Source: Photorhabdus thracensis
Lineage (GTDB): Bacteria; Pseudomonadota; Gammaproteobacteria; Enterobacterales; Enterobacteriaceae
Assembly (NCBI RefSeq): GCF_001010285.1
Contig: NZ_CP011104.1
Location: 4,278,001 to 4,342,000, forward strand
DNA length: 64,000 nt
Direction of reading: 5' to 3'
Below the pieces are notes generated by a model. That model saw only the letters and a program-made list of their open reading frames with translations. It made no database searches and was not told the origin of the DNA. Both the position numbers and the translations under genes were made by a program. Below are positions 29,345 through 38,233 of this stretch, piece by piece; position 1 is the first letter of the stretch; each line of letters begins with the position of its first letter.

Positions 29345-30437
29345 GAAAAATATCTTCCTTATTTTATTGTCTGTGTTGGCTATTTATGCCCTGTGGCGGT
29401 GGTATTTCCCTGACCCTTATCACCCCAGTTTAACCGAGAAGGAAAAGCAAGTGACAACTGAAATGTTAGCAAATATGCAAACCCGTTGTGTGGGCCGTTA
29501 TCTGATTGATATCCCCGCAGCATTTGGCAATATTATCCATGATGGGATATTTATTGGTGACGCGAAAATAGAAACGGAACGTTTGTATCCACCGGAGTTT
29601 AAATATCGGATAGAGTCAAGGGAGCAGGAATTAAAGACAATGCAATATGTTAAACCAAAAGATATGCCTTTCTTAAAAAAAGTCTATCGCCTCCAGGGTA
29701 ATATGGAAGGTGTGATTTTCGATAGGAATCAGGATACTGCTGTTCCTGGTTTTGCCCGAGTATTAGAAGCGCATTTGTATAATAATGGGGTTACTTTTAC
29801 TGTAACAATGGAATTTATGGAGTTATCAGATGATAAGTATAAAGAAGATAGAGATTTTTATATAAAGAACGGATTTTCTGAAAGGGAATATAATGAGTTG
29901 TATCAAACTCTGCATAAAATGAACAGCCTGCTTGCCCGAATCAGCGGCAGAAAAGATACAGAAATCCCGACAGTAGCGGGAACCTGCATCCCTGACGGAT
30001 TTATTGCCGGTAGTGGTAGTCGCAGTGAGAAAGAGAGGATGACCTTTGTCTATCAGGGAAATAAGGATGATCATTTCACGTTCAGCGTTGAAATCATTAA
30101 TGACCTTACGGGGGAAAATACTTTGCTTGAACGTATTGGTGAAATTGAAAAGGATTTGCATGCTAACCGCGGTGGAATAGCCAGGAAGGGAAAACGGGAA
30201 GTGAACGGTATTCATGCGGAAGAATTATTAGCAATCGGTTTGCAACCTTTTGACAATAATCCCCGGTATCAATTTGATCTTATTGCAAATGAAACCGCAG
30301 GAGATTATAAGAATCCCTATGTTAGTATTATGTTAATGAATTATCAGTTACCTCCGACGCCCTATACCGGAGATGAGCTGATTACATTTTGGGATACGGT
30401 AATAAGTACCTTTCGTAAAAGGCCGGGTGCTTTCTAA
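29337..30437 (+). CDS. T6SS immunity protein, Tli4 type
   Basis: 366 residues from a TTG that overlaps the last codons of the lipase gene, indicating translational coupling. One N-terminal transmembrane helix (KNIFLILLSVLAIYALW) anchors a large periplasmic domain, fitting protection against a lipase that attacks from the periplasm. The segment MLANMQTRCVGRYLIDIPAAF and a second, similar half (TVAGTCIPDGFIAGS...) match the Tli4 two-domain design. It is intact although the effector gene is broken, so the cell may remain immune to siblings carrying the active effector. Confidence 0.78.
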   Translation: MNKKNIFLILLSVLAIYALWRWYFPDPYHPSLTEKEKQVTTEMLANMQTRCVGRYLIDIPAAFGNIIHDGIFIGDAKIETERLYPPEFKYRIESREQELKTMQYVKPKDMPFLKKVYRLQGNMEGVIFDRNQDTAVPGFARVLEAHLYNNGVTFTVTMEFMELSDDKYKEDRDFYIKNGFSEREYNELYQTLHKMNSLLARISGRKDTEIPTVAGTCIPDGFIAGSGSRSEKERMTFVYQGNKDDHFTFSVEIINDLTGENTLLERIGEIEKDLHANRGGIARKGKREVNGIHAEELLAIGLQPFDNNPRYQFDLIANETAGDYKNPYVSIMLMNYQLPPTPYTGDELITFWDTVISTFRKRPGAF

Positions 30438-30548
30438 TAGCAATAAAAATACGTTTTAAATTAAATATTTTACTACCTATTATGGCTATTATTCTGTCGG
30501 TAAAAGGTCGGATATTTTTGAAAGTAATGAACTAATCAGAGGTTAAAT

Positions 30549-30668
30549 ATGATTAAATTTATTTTTTGCCCTAAAAAGAGGCAGGGCATTGATCCGGTTA
30601 TGATGGGTGATTGCTCTTGCTATATTTTAAGTCCTGCGTTCCATCACCATATCGAGTCATTATCATGA
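30549..30668 (+). CDS. Small 39-residue protein, translationally coupled
   Basis: ATG with a good ribosome site (AGAGG six bases upstream), encoding MIKFIFCPKKRQ... and ending ...HHHIESLS. The stop overlaps the next ATG as ATGA, so translation of the downstream membrane protein is likely coupled to this one. It contains three Cys and a His triplet but matches no family I recognise. It could be a truncated remnant of a longer secretion-linked gene kept as a leader. Confidence 0.45.
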   Translation: MIKFIFCPKKRQGIDPVMMGDCSCYILSPAFHHHIESLS

Positions 30669-31789
30669 GCTGGCCTATTCCTGAAATACCTGAACTTAAA
30701 CCAGTAGCGCCTTTGCGCTATAAATTATGGTTTATCATTTTGCTTTTAATACTGGTTGTCGGCGCACTCGTTTATGCTTTTCTAAAAGACACGACCGATT
30801 TCGTTCACGCGGCGCTTTATAGCAGTTTACCTTCCTTTTTGGTATGGCTGATGTTATTCGGCGCGGTGTTAAATCGCTATGAGCGATATTGCACGGCAGC
30901 GTATGCTTGGGAAGAGGCCAGTGCTGAAACCCGTTTTCAATGGCAGCAATGGAGCAGAAAACAACTGGCTGTGGTCGGTAATATTATTTTGACGCCTGAA
31001 CAGCAAGGCATGGCATCACTATTAGGTGATTCGAAAGATATTCCTGCTTTTCCTCATAGAGGGCGTGCATTATTTTCGCCATCAAGAGATATCCCGCAAT
31101 TATTGGATAAAATTGATCAGGATTTTGAAAAACAATGCCCGGGTTATCGCTACCTTTTGCGTAAGGTTTATCTCGCAGAATCCCCTTCTATCGATTTGTC
31201 TCGCGATCAGGAATTGATCGGCCAACGCTGGAAAGTACAACGGGTACACATAGCGAACCGGGATGAGATCGATAAGCTATATAATGAGGCGACTTTTGAG
31301 GGGCTAATAATGGTGATCGCATTGCAGCTTTGGCCTGCCAAGGATGACAGAGAGGCGTACAGTGAATTTGTGTCTGCCCAACTATTCTCATCCACAAAAT
31401 TTGCTACTCAAAAGAAGTTAAACATTCTTGCTGGCATGGGGCGGCCTTTACCTTCGTTGCCGGGAGAAATAATAAAAGATTTGCATGTATTGTTTGAATA
31501 TAACCGTATTGATAAAAAGAACATGAAACACCTCTGGGTAACGGGTATCACTGATAAAGTGCGGACTGAGCTGATGATTTACAGTTATGATAATTCGCTC
31601 AGTTTCTCCCCGGAGAACCCGATTCATTTAATCGATCACTCTTTTGGCCAGCCAGGGCCGCTGTCTGTATTTTTGACATCAGCTATGCTGACTGACGTAA
31701 TTCACCTGACAAATAGCGACCATATCGTTATTAATCAATTACTTGAGGGTAGCGCAGTACTCTATTTAATGACGAAGGAATTACATTGA
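30665..31789 (+). CDS. Membrane protein of T6SS effector loci, unknown function
   Basis: 374 residues from the ATG giving MSWPIPEIPELKPVAPL, which overlaps the preceding small gene; an upstream in-frame start is not supported. Two transmembrane helices (about residues 20-40 and 46-70) precede a long cytoplasmic domain of about 300 residues with no motif I can name. Genes with this kind of N-terminus are often found beside T6SS effector-immunity genes, and it directly follows the lipase and Tli4 genes, so a role in effector handling or accessory immunity is plausible. No enzyme residues are evident. Confidence 0.6.
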   Translation: MSWPIPEIPELKPVAPLRYKLWFIILLLILVVGALVYAFLKDTTDFVHAALYSSLPSFLVWLMLFGAVLNRYERYCTAAYAWEEASAETRFQWQQWSRKQLAVVGNIILTPEQQGMASLLGDSKDIPAFPHRGRALFSPSRDIPQLLDKIDQDFEKQCPGYRYLLRKVYLAESPSIDLSRDQELIGQRWKVQRVHIANRDEIDKLYNEATFEGLIMVIALQLWPAKDDREAYSEFVSAQLFSSTKFATQKKLNILAGMGRPLPSLPGEIIKDLHVLFEYNRIDKKNMKHLWVTGITDKVRTELMIYSYDNSLSFSPENPIHLIDHSFGQPGPLSVFLTSAMLTDVIHLTNSDHIVINQLLEGSAVLYLMTKELH

Positions 31790-31967
31790 TGAAAAAACAA
31801 ATAACCTCAATGCTATTAATGGTGAGAGTGTTTTCTCATCGTTATGAGTCATGATATTTTCTTATTGAAGCGGCCCATCAATTACTGAGTGAGCCGCGGA
31901 GGAGAGTTGATAACTTTAATTACCTCCATTGACGGAGAATTAACCGATCTGCAAATAAAAGTCATCA

Positions 31968-32492
31968 TTATTTCTTAGTCAGAAAAGGGGCGGTATATAG
32001 GATAGTTGATAGCCAGATGCTTGCCGTAATGAACATAATAACAAGTCTGGTGAAACGCCAATAAGACGGCTTTGGGGTTGTATCAGTGGGCGTGGATAAT
32101 TGGGTATTTTTTGACTGACTATCATCTTGTTCATTATCCTGAAATGGCAGGATAAAACGATAGCCTTGTCGGTATACGGTGTGGATTGCTTCACCCAGGT
32201 CACAATAGCGTAGTGTTCGGCGTAATTTACAGATCAATTGCAGCAGATTGGTTTCTGCTACACCATTTTTGCGTTCAGGCCAAACTAAAGGGATGAGTTG
32301 CTCCCGGTTTAACGTATTCCCTTGCGATGCATGTTCCCACAGTGCGAGTAGCAGGCGTTTCTCTTTTTCCGTAATAACAAATATATTTTTACCATGGATT
32401 ATTTTGTTTGAGTCACAGTCTAAATAAACATCTTTAGTTATTTTCAGCATAACGCATTCTCTGCCTCTGTTTAGTGTTTGTCTATTCGTCAT
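31968..32492 (-). CDS. CadC/ToxR-like membrane-anchored winged-helix regulator
   Basis: 174 residues from the first ATG, or 160 from the second (at 32450, MLKITKDVYLD). Residues about 15-115 form an OmpR/CadC-type winged helix: LLLALWEHASQGNTLNREQLI, then ETNLLQLICKLRRTL and HTVYRQGYRFILP. A polar linker leads to one transmembrane helix near the C-terminus (VIMFITASIWLSTILY) and only a few periplasmic residues. It lacks a periplasmic sensor, so it resembles short CadC relatives that act with a partner. It is placed divergently, 630 bases before the PVC operon, making it a candidate regulator of PVC or of the T6SS effector set. Confidence 0.78.
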   Translation of the reverse strand: MTNRQTLNRGRECVMLKITKDVYLDCDSNKIIHGKNIFVITEKEKRLLLALWEHASQGNTLNREQLIPLVWPERKNGVAETNLLQLICKLRRTLRYCDLGEAIHTVYRQGYRFILPFQDNEQDDSQSKNTQLSTPTDTTPKPSYWRFTRLVIMFITASIWLSTILYTAPFLTKK

Positions 32493-33122
32493 AGCTAGGA
32501 GAGCTCAAATAGGCTTATGCCTGTTAAAATTTATATAATTTCTGCATGAGTAATGCAAGAAAATAAATGATTTAAAATTTTTTATTTTATTTTGTCATGT
32601 GGGTTATTTTTCTGTTTATTATTAAGAAATAAAATTAATGATAATTATTTATTAGTTTTTTTTATATTTGTGGTGAGTTGTCTATCTACTTTGGAAACAG
32701 AGGGTATTTTCATAATTCATACTATAGATAAGAACTTTTTAGGGATTAATGAGTGAATAAGTGATTATGAATAATAACCCAATTAACTGAATGGTGTTAA
32801 TCTATAGCATTGAATTATTTGGAAAAATAGAAATTAAAATAATTAATTTTTATTTTTAACTTTTATTTAGGTGTGGTCGCGTGATTATTTAGTCATGAAT
32901 AACTCAACGTGATGTTTATCACGTATTAACTGAGTTAGTCATTGGTCAGTAGTCGTTAGATCGCCTCATTCTTTAATGAGTATGTGGATATATGAATATA
33001 AAGCCAGGCGGATATACCAGAATTAGGCATGATACCTAAGGGCGGTAGCGTACCTGAAATGATAATGATGAGTATTCTAACCCAGCTTATAAATGTAATA
33101 AACTCCTTAGAAGGAAATAACA
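32493..33122 (+). promoter_or_regulatory. Long regulatory region upstream of the PVC operon
   Basis: 630 bases without a gene. The first 400 are extremely AT-rich, which is favourable for H-NS silencing. The last 120 carry the ops element and the ribosome site AAGGAAATAACA before pvc1. Promoter hexamers could not be placed with confidence. Confidence 0.55.
33041..33052 (+). promoter_or_regulatory. ops element (RfaH recruitment, JUMPstart core)
   Basis: GGCGGTAGCGTA matches the ops consensus GGCGGTAGCGTG at 11 of 12 positions. It lies on the + strand about 70 bases upstream of pvc1, in the leader of a 20-kb operon, where ops elements act. RfaH loads at a polymerase paused on ops and prevents early termination in long operons. 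From memory, the related Serratia antifeeding prophage is controlled by an RfaH-like protein. Confidence 0.8.
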
Positions 33123-33572
33123 ATGTCTACAACTGCCGAGCAAATTGCTGTTCAATACCCAATTCCCACTTACCGTTTTGTCGTTACTGTTGGTGATGAA
33201 CAAATGTCTTTTCAAAGCGTATCGGGATTAGATATCAGCTATGACACAATTGAATATCGTGATGGAATTGGTAACTGGTTACAAATGCCTGGTCAGCGTC
33301 AGAGACCCACAATTACCTTGAAGCGCGGTATTTTTAAAGGGCAATCTAAATTATACGATTGGATTAATTCTATTTCGCTTAATCAGATAGAAAAGAAAGA
33401 TATTTCTATCAGCTTGACTGATGAAACAGGCTCAAGTCTGCTGATCACCTGGAATATTTCTAATGCTTTCCCAGAAAAATTGACTGCGCCCAGTTTTGAT
33501 GCTTCCAGTAATGAAGTTGCGGTGCAGGAAATTAGTTTGAAAGCCGATCGGGTTACTGTGGAATTCCATTAA
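33123..33572 (+). CDS. pvc1: PVC inner tube protein Pvc1
   Basis: 149 residues, related to phage tail tube gp19 and Hcp. It forms stacked hexameric rings of the inner tube that carries payload through the sheath. Visible features: FVVTVGDEQMSFQSVSGLDISYDTIEYRDG near the N-terminus (in two blocks), LKRG at the central strand, and WNISNAFPEKLTAPSFDASSNEVAVQEI-type strands near the C-terminus. It is the first gene of the cassette, with a strong ribosome site (AAGGAAATAACA) fitting high expression. pvc5 is its paralogue at the base of the tube. Confidence 0.94.
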   Translation: MSTTAEQIAVQYPIPTYRFVVTVGDEQMSFQSVSGLDISYDTIEYRDGIGNWLQMPGQRQRPTITLKRGIFKGQSKLYDWINSISLNQIEKKDISISLTDETGSSLLITWNISNAFPEKLTAPSFDASSNEVAVQEISLKADRVTVEFH

Positions 33573-33635
33573 TATACTGTTTGATGCCATGAATAGCTTG
33601 GCATATCCATTCAGTGGTTTTTAAAGGCTAATATT

Positions 33636-34790
33636 ATGACAACTGTTACATCTTATCCGGGTGTCTATATTGAAGAAGATGCCTCATTGGCGCTCTCTAT
33701 TCGTTCAAGTGCAATGGCGGTACCTGTTTTTGCTGTCGAAGATCACAATTCATTTGTATCAGCTAGTACCTCTCTTCGAGTTAATAGTTGGTTGGAATAT
33801 CTGACACTAAAAGGCAGACCATTTGATTCTGGTGATAAGCTTGATATTTCACTGCGCGCCTATTTTATTAACGGCGGTGGATATTGTTATCTCGTCAAAA
33901 CTACCGATTTAGAAAAACAAGTTCCAAAACTCGACGATGTCACATTGCTGGTTGCTGCGGGAGAAGACATCAAAGATGCCGTAGGGATACTCTGCCAACC
34001 GGGAAAAGGACTATTTGCCATTTTTGATGGTCCACAATCTGATGTCACCAAAGGAGACGATGCCTCTAAAGATACTCCTTCTAAAAGGAATAGCACCACC
34101 AGTGTGGAAAAAATGGCAGTGGAAAGAACGGAAAATGTACTCGAATCTTATCCTGCTACTCATTATGGCGCGGTTTATTATCCTTGGCTGACCGCTGAAT
34201 GGGGAGATAAAAAAGCCAGCGTTGATATTCCTCCCAGCGCAGTGATGGCGGGTATTTATGCCAGTGTCGATAACAGCCGGGGTGTTTGGCAAGCACCGGC
34301 TAATGTGGCTATTCAAGGTGGATTACAACCTAAATATCTGGTGACTGACGATCTGCAAGGGAAATATAACCAAGGAAAGGCGCTGAATATGATCCGCACC
34401 TTTCCTAAGAGTGGCACATTGGTTTGGGGGGCCCGTACACTTGAGGACAGTGATAATTGGCGCTATATCCCGGTTCGCCGCCTGTTTAACAGCGCAGAGC
34501 GGGACATTAAAAATGCCATGAGCTTCGCGGTCTTTGAACCTAACAGCCAACCCACTTGGGAAGCGGTGCGTCGGGCTATTGATAATTATCTTTATTCCCT
34601 TTGGCAACAAGGCGGATTGGTGGGAAATAAAGCTGAACAGGCTTATTTTGTTCAAATCGGTAAGGATACCACCATGACCGATGACGATATTAAACAGGGC
34701 AAAATGATCGTCAAAATTGGTATGGCTGCTGTTCGTCCTGCTGAATTTATTATTTTGCAGTTTAGCCAGTCAATTGGGCAAGCCCGATAA
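33636..34790 (+). CDS. pvc2: PVC contractile sheath protein Pvc2 (major)
   Basis: 384 residues of the phage tail-sheath family. The N-terminal SYPGVYIEEDASLALSI is the strand exchanged between subunits. The C-terminal core contains GTLVWGARTLEDSDNWRYIP, VRRLFNSAERDIK and FEPNSQPTWEAV, and ends with the AEFIILQFSQ strand. It is probably the main sheath subunit, whose contraction drives the tube. The next two genes are paralogues; Pvc2 and Pvc3 share nearly the same C-terminal 130 residues. Confidence 0.94.
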   Translation: MTTVTSYPGVYIEEDASLALSIRSSAMAVPVFAVEDHNSFVSASTSLRVNSWLEYLTLKGRPFDSGDKLDISLRAYFINGGGYCYLVKTTDLEKQVPKLDDVTLLVAAGEDIKDAVGILCQPGKGLFAIFDGPQSDVTKGDDASKDTPSKRNSTTSVEKMAVERTENVLESYPATHYGAVYYPWLTAEWGDKKASVDIPPSAVMAGIYASVDNSRGVWQAPANVAIQGGLQPKYLVTDDLQGKYNQGKALNMIRTFPKSGTLVWGARTLEDSDNWRYIPVRRLFNSAERDIKNAMSFAVFEPNSQPTWEAVRRAIDNYLYSLWQQGGLVGNKAEQAYFVQIGKDTTMTDDDIKQGKMIVKIGMAAVRPAEFIILQFSQSIGQAR

Positions 34791-34846
34791 ATAATTGTGG
34801 CCTGCTTAATAGTTGCTAATCATCTAAATTGAATGAGGAAGTCATA

Positions 34847-36337
34847 ATGCCGTCTGACGCATATACTACACCCGGTGTTTATATTGAGGAAGATGCTTCG
34901 CTATCGTTATCAATTAGCACCAGCCCAACGGCTATTCCGGTTTTCATTGGTAAGTTTTTCAGAAAAGATGGGAGCCAAATAGAACAGGGTAGCTGTATTA
35001 AAATCACCAGTTGGTTAGATTTTATCTCGCAGTTTTCATTATCTTCATCTTTTATAGTGTCAATACAGGCTACAGAAGAAAATACAGGGGAAAATGAGAA
35101 TACAGGAGAAAATGAAAATGCAAAAATAAGCACAGAGACTGTTGCTAAGCCACTCAAAAACAGTCAGAAAAATGCTAAAATTGGTGGTGGTGCCTCAGTG
35201 GGTGAGAAAGTTAAAAAAACCTATACCTATGTTGCCACTGTCCAGATCGCCTCTTTCAGTGCTTTTGCTGTGCAGCATTATTTTAGTAATGGCGGTGGTG
35301 TTTGTTATTTGCTGCCATTGGTAGCGGCAGCGACAACTAATGTTTCGAAAGTAAAAGCTGCTACAGCAGTAAAAACTACTGAGGCGGTAAAATATGAATT
35401 AGCAACTTTGCCGGATTTGATAGAAAAACAGCAGGAGATTACCTTATTGCTTTGTCCTGAAACGGATGAAACGTTAGGAGCCAGCAAAAAACAGGAAGTC
35501 TACAGTGGAGTAAATTCTCTGTTAAAAGACAAAGTGGGTTATTTCCTGATTGCTGATAGTACAAATGGGGAAGATAAACCAACTACACAGCCGGATAAAA
35601 CCGCTGTTTATTATCCTGATTTAGAGACCTCTTTTACTTATAACCAGCCAGCAGATGCTGATATTGCTCTGAGTGGTTATGAGGATCCATCAGCTAATCT
35701 GGAAACATTGAAAACAGCTTCACCAGAGGAATATGTTAAAGCTAAAAAAGCTGTCGATGACGTATTTAAAGCGACTAAAATCACCTTACCCCCAAGTGCC
35801 GCAGTTGCGGGTGCTTATGCGGCAACCGATGCCAGTCGGGGGGTCTGGAAAGCGCCAGCCAATGTAGCATTAAATAATGCAAAACCTGTTGAGGTAATTA
35901 CCGACAACGATCAAAGCAGGATGAATAAAGCGGGCATTAATGCTATTCGTTACTTTACCGGCAAAGGCACACTGATTTGGGGTGCACGTACCCTGAAAGA
36001 TGATGACAACTGGCGCTATATTCCGGTACGGCGTTTATTTAATGCGGCAGAACGGGATATCAAACAGGCAATGCGATTTGCTGTTTTTGAACCCAATAGC
36101 CAACCAACCTGGGAGCGGGTACGGTCAGCCATTGACAACTATCTCCATCAACTCTGGCAACAAGGGGCGCTGGTCGGCAGTAGTCCCCAAGAAGCCTATT
36201 TTGTCCAAATTGGTCAATATGTCACCATGTCCGACGACGATATTAAGCAAGGAAAAATGATCGTCAAAGTGGGTATGGCGGCAGTACGTCCGGCTGAATT
36301 TATCATCCTGCAATTTTCGCAAAAAGTAGCACAGTAA
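34847..36337 (+). CDS. pvc3: PVC sheath protein Pvc3 (with inserted domain)
   Basis: 496 residues from the ATG giving MPSDAYTTPGVYIEED, preceded by GAGGAA. The N-terminal handshake strand and C-terminal sheath core are close to Pvc2. The middle is about 110 residues longer and includes low-complexity sequence with two tandem ENTGEN units, coded by an 18-base direct repeat at 35081-35116, followed by a lysine-rich stretch. The insertion probably forms a surface domain on the sheath exterior. Known PVC particles use Pvc3 as a minor sheath component. Confidence 0.92.
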   Translation: MPSDAYTTPGVYIEEDASLSLSISTSPTAIPVFIGKFFRKDGSQIEQGSCIKITSWLDFISQFSLSSSFIVSIQATEENTGENENTGENENAKISTETVAKPLKNSQKNAKIGGGASVGEKVKKTYTYVATVQIASFSAFAVQHYFSNGGGVCYLLPLVAAATTNVSKVKAATAVKTTEAVKYELATLPDLIEKQQEITLLLCPETDETLGASKKQEVYSGVNSLLKDKVGYFLIADSTNGEDKPTTQPDKTAVYYPDLETSFTYNQPADADIALSGYEDPSANLETLKTASPEEYVKAKKAVDDVFKATKITLPPSAAVAGAYAATDASRGVWKAPANVALNNAKPVEVITDNDQSRMNKAGINAIRYFTGKGTLIWGARTLKDDDNWRYIPVRRLFNAAERDIKQAMRFAVFEPNSQPTWERVRSAIDNYLHQLWQQGALVGSSPQEAYFVQIGQYVTMSDDDIKQGKMIVKVGMAAVRPAEFIILQFSQKVAQ

Positions 36338-36385
36338 CCATACTGAGGCGCGGTTTGCCGCGCCTGTTCTGTTGAGGAAACGACA

Positions 36386-37582
36386 ATGGCGATTAAACAG
36401 CCGGGTGTCACAGTAACGGAAAACCTGATATCCCAGAAGCAGGATGATGCATTTATCGGTGTACCGGTTTTTATTGGTTGTATCCAACCTGCTAAAAACA
36501 ACCATATCAGTGATAAAACCGCCGTAAAAATAAACAGCCTGACCAATTTTGCCCTGAAATTTCGGGAGTCAGGATTAATGTACTACTCCGTGCGCCACTT
36601 TTTTGAAAATGGTGGTCAACAAGCCTATGTACTGCCACTGGGGCCTGATGAGCAATTAAAAGATTTTCAGTCATTGATCACTGCGCTACAACAGGAATGG
36701 ATTAAACAGGCTATTGCCGCAGAGAGTACTATCACACTGATTGTGGTCCCTGATATTGTCCGCTTTAATCAGGAAGGGGAGCCTGACGCCACCATAGATC
36801 TTTGGTTACAGTTCTGGCAGTCAGTGTTTGATCTTGGTAAAAGTCGACGTGGCATCATGGGATTGCTGGATGCTCCTGATGACCCAGCATTGGCGGCTAA
36901 ATGTTTAGCGCAATTTTCTTCAAAAGATCGGCAATGGGGAGCGGTATACTGGCCGGGACTGAAAAGTGCATACCAAGAAAGTGGTAAACATATCATCCTT
37001 TCGCCTACCGCGGCGGTCGCTGCTGTCATCCAGAATCACGATAATCAGAAAGGCATATGGACCGCCCCTGCTAATGTGGCTTTAGCCAAAGTGGTTAGCC
37101 CGGTACGCTCTTTTATTGAAGCTGATGCACTCTTTAATCGGGATGACGACATCCCGCTGAATCTGATTCGCAGTTTTCCGGGCAAAGGGATTAAAATCTG
37201 GGGATGCCGAACCCTGGACAACACACCTGACTCCCCTTGGCGCTATATCCAAATTCGCCGCCTGGTCTCCTATATTGAAGCTCATATAACCCGACTGGGC
37301 CGGGCCTTTGTTTTCGAACCCAATAATCCGATCACCTGGATGAAGCTTAAGGGCCAAACCTACAACTGGCTGCATCAGTTATGGTTAAAAGGTGGACTGT
37401 CAGGGACCCAGGAAGAGCGGGCATTTGACATATTACTCGGTGTTGATGAATCAATGAGTGAAGCGGATGTGCTGGCCGGGAAAATGATCATGAAAATCAA
37501 ATTGTCTCTGCTCATTCCGGCGGAATTTATTGAGCTGAACTTAACGTTTGATACTCGTACCGGCGCAACCCGATTAAGTTAA
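36386..37582 (+). CDS. pvc4: PVC sheath protein Pvc4
   Basis: 398 residues. A third sheath paralogue, more divergent than Pvc2 and Pvc3. It keeps IKQPGVTVTENLIS at the N-terminus, IKIWGCRTLDNTPDSPWRYI and FEPNNPITWMKLKGQ in the core, and the final PAEFIELNLTF strand. In described PVC particles the corresponding sheath type contacts the baseplate. The ATG at 36386 follows TTGAGGAAACGACA. Confidence 0.93.
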   Translation: MAIKQPGVTVTENLISQKQDDAFIGVPVFIGCIQPAKNNHISDKTAVKINSLTNFALKFRESGLMYYSVRHFFENGGQQAYVLPLGPDEQLKDFQSLITALQQEWIKQAIAAESTITLIVVPDIVRFNQEGEPDATIDLWLQFWQSVFDLGKSRRGIMGLLDAPDDPALAAKCLAQFSSKDRQWGAVYWPGLKSAYQESGKHIILSPTAAVAAVIQNHDNQKGIWTAPANVALAKVVSPVRSFIEADALFNRDDDIPLNLIRSFPGKGIKIWGCRTLDNTPDSPWRYIQIRRLVSYIEAHITRLGRAFVFEPNNPITWMKLKGQTYNWLHQLWLKGGLSGTQEERAFDILLGVDESMSEADVLAGKMIMKIKLSLLIPAEFIELNLTFDTRTGATRLS

Positions 37583-37598
37583 TAAACAGGGGCAAAAT

Positions 37599-38057
37599 AT
37601 GCATAACTTCTACACCCCGTCAGTGTCACACCGTTTTATCGCCAGTTTTCTTTTTAACAATATTCCCAGTCCATTTGATATTGCCTTTCAGCAGATATCG
37701 GGCCTCAGCCGTGAATTGCAAACGACTCAACACAATCAAGGCGGGGAAAATGCCAGAAATGTCTGGCTGGCCGATAAGATCCAACACGGTAGTTTGGTGT
37801 TGGAACGCGGTGTGATGACAGTGACACCGCTCACTCTGATATTTGATCACGTCTTGCGCGGGGAAAAGGCGATTTATGCCGATGTGGTCATTATGTTGCT
37901 GAATGAAAATTTTTTACCCGTGGCGAGTTGGACAATCAGTAATGCGTTACCGGTTCGTTGGTCTACCGGTAACTTTGATGCCAATAGCAATGCTGTTTTG
38001 GTGAATTCTCTGGAATTACGTTATCAAGATATGCTCTGGTTAGGAGTGAAAGCATGA
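37599..38057 (+). CDS. pvc5: PVC tube initiator protein Pvc5
   Basis: 152-residue paralogue of Pvc1 (tail tube gp19 fold): [27 protein letters not shown], and [23 protein letters not shown] align with the Pvc1 blocks. It is thought to be the tube ring next to the spike and baseplate. Its stop overlaps the pvc6 ATG (ATGA). Confidence 0.92.
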   Translation: MHNFYTPSVSHRFIASFLFNNIPSPFDIAFQQISGLSRELQTTQHNQGGENARNVWLADKIQHGSLVLERGVMTVTPLTLIFDHVLRGEKAIYADVVIMLLNENFLPVASWTISNALPVRWSTGNFDANSNAVLVNSLELRYQDMLWLGVKA

Positions 38058-38233
38058 CTGTAGAAATTAAGGAACTGATTATTCAGGCTAAAGTTACCGA
38101 TTCTGCGAGTGATTTATCATCTCCGCGAACATTAGTGCAGGAAGCGTTGGACGACGCTCGCCTGATTGAGAGGATAAAGCACGAGGTGTTAGAGGCATTA
38201 CGGGAAACAGGAGGTCATTATGAGCTTAATTGA
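38054..38233 (+). CDS. pvc6: PVC small protein Pvc6
   Basis: 59 residues, short enough to be missed by length filters. The ATG overlaps the pvc5 stop, and the 3' end overlaps the pvc7 start by 14 bases. The sequence ([16 protein letters not shown]...) ends in a helical segment [18 protein letters not shown], which resembles the C-terminal tails of DUF5908 small proteins found at the same place in other contractile injection systems. The exact role is uncertain. Confidence 0.85.
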   Translation: MTVEIKELIIQAKVTDSASDLSSPRTLVQEALDDARLIERIKHEVLEALRETGGHYELN

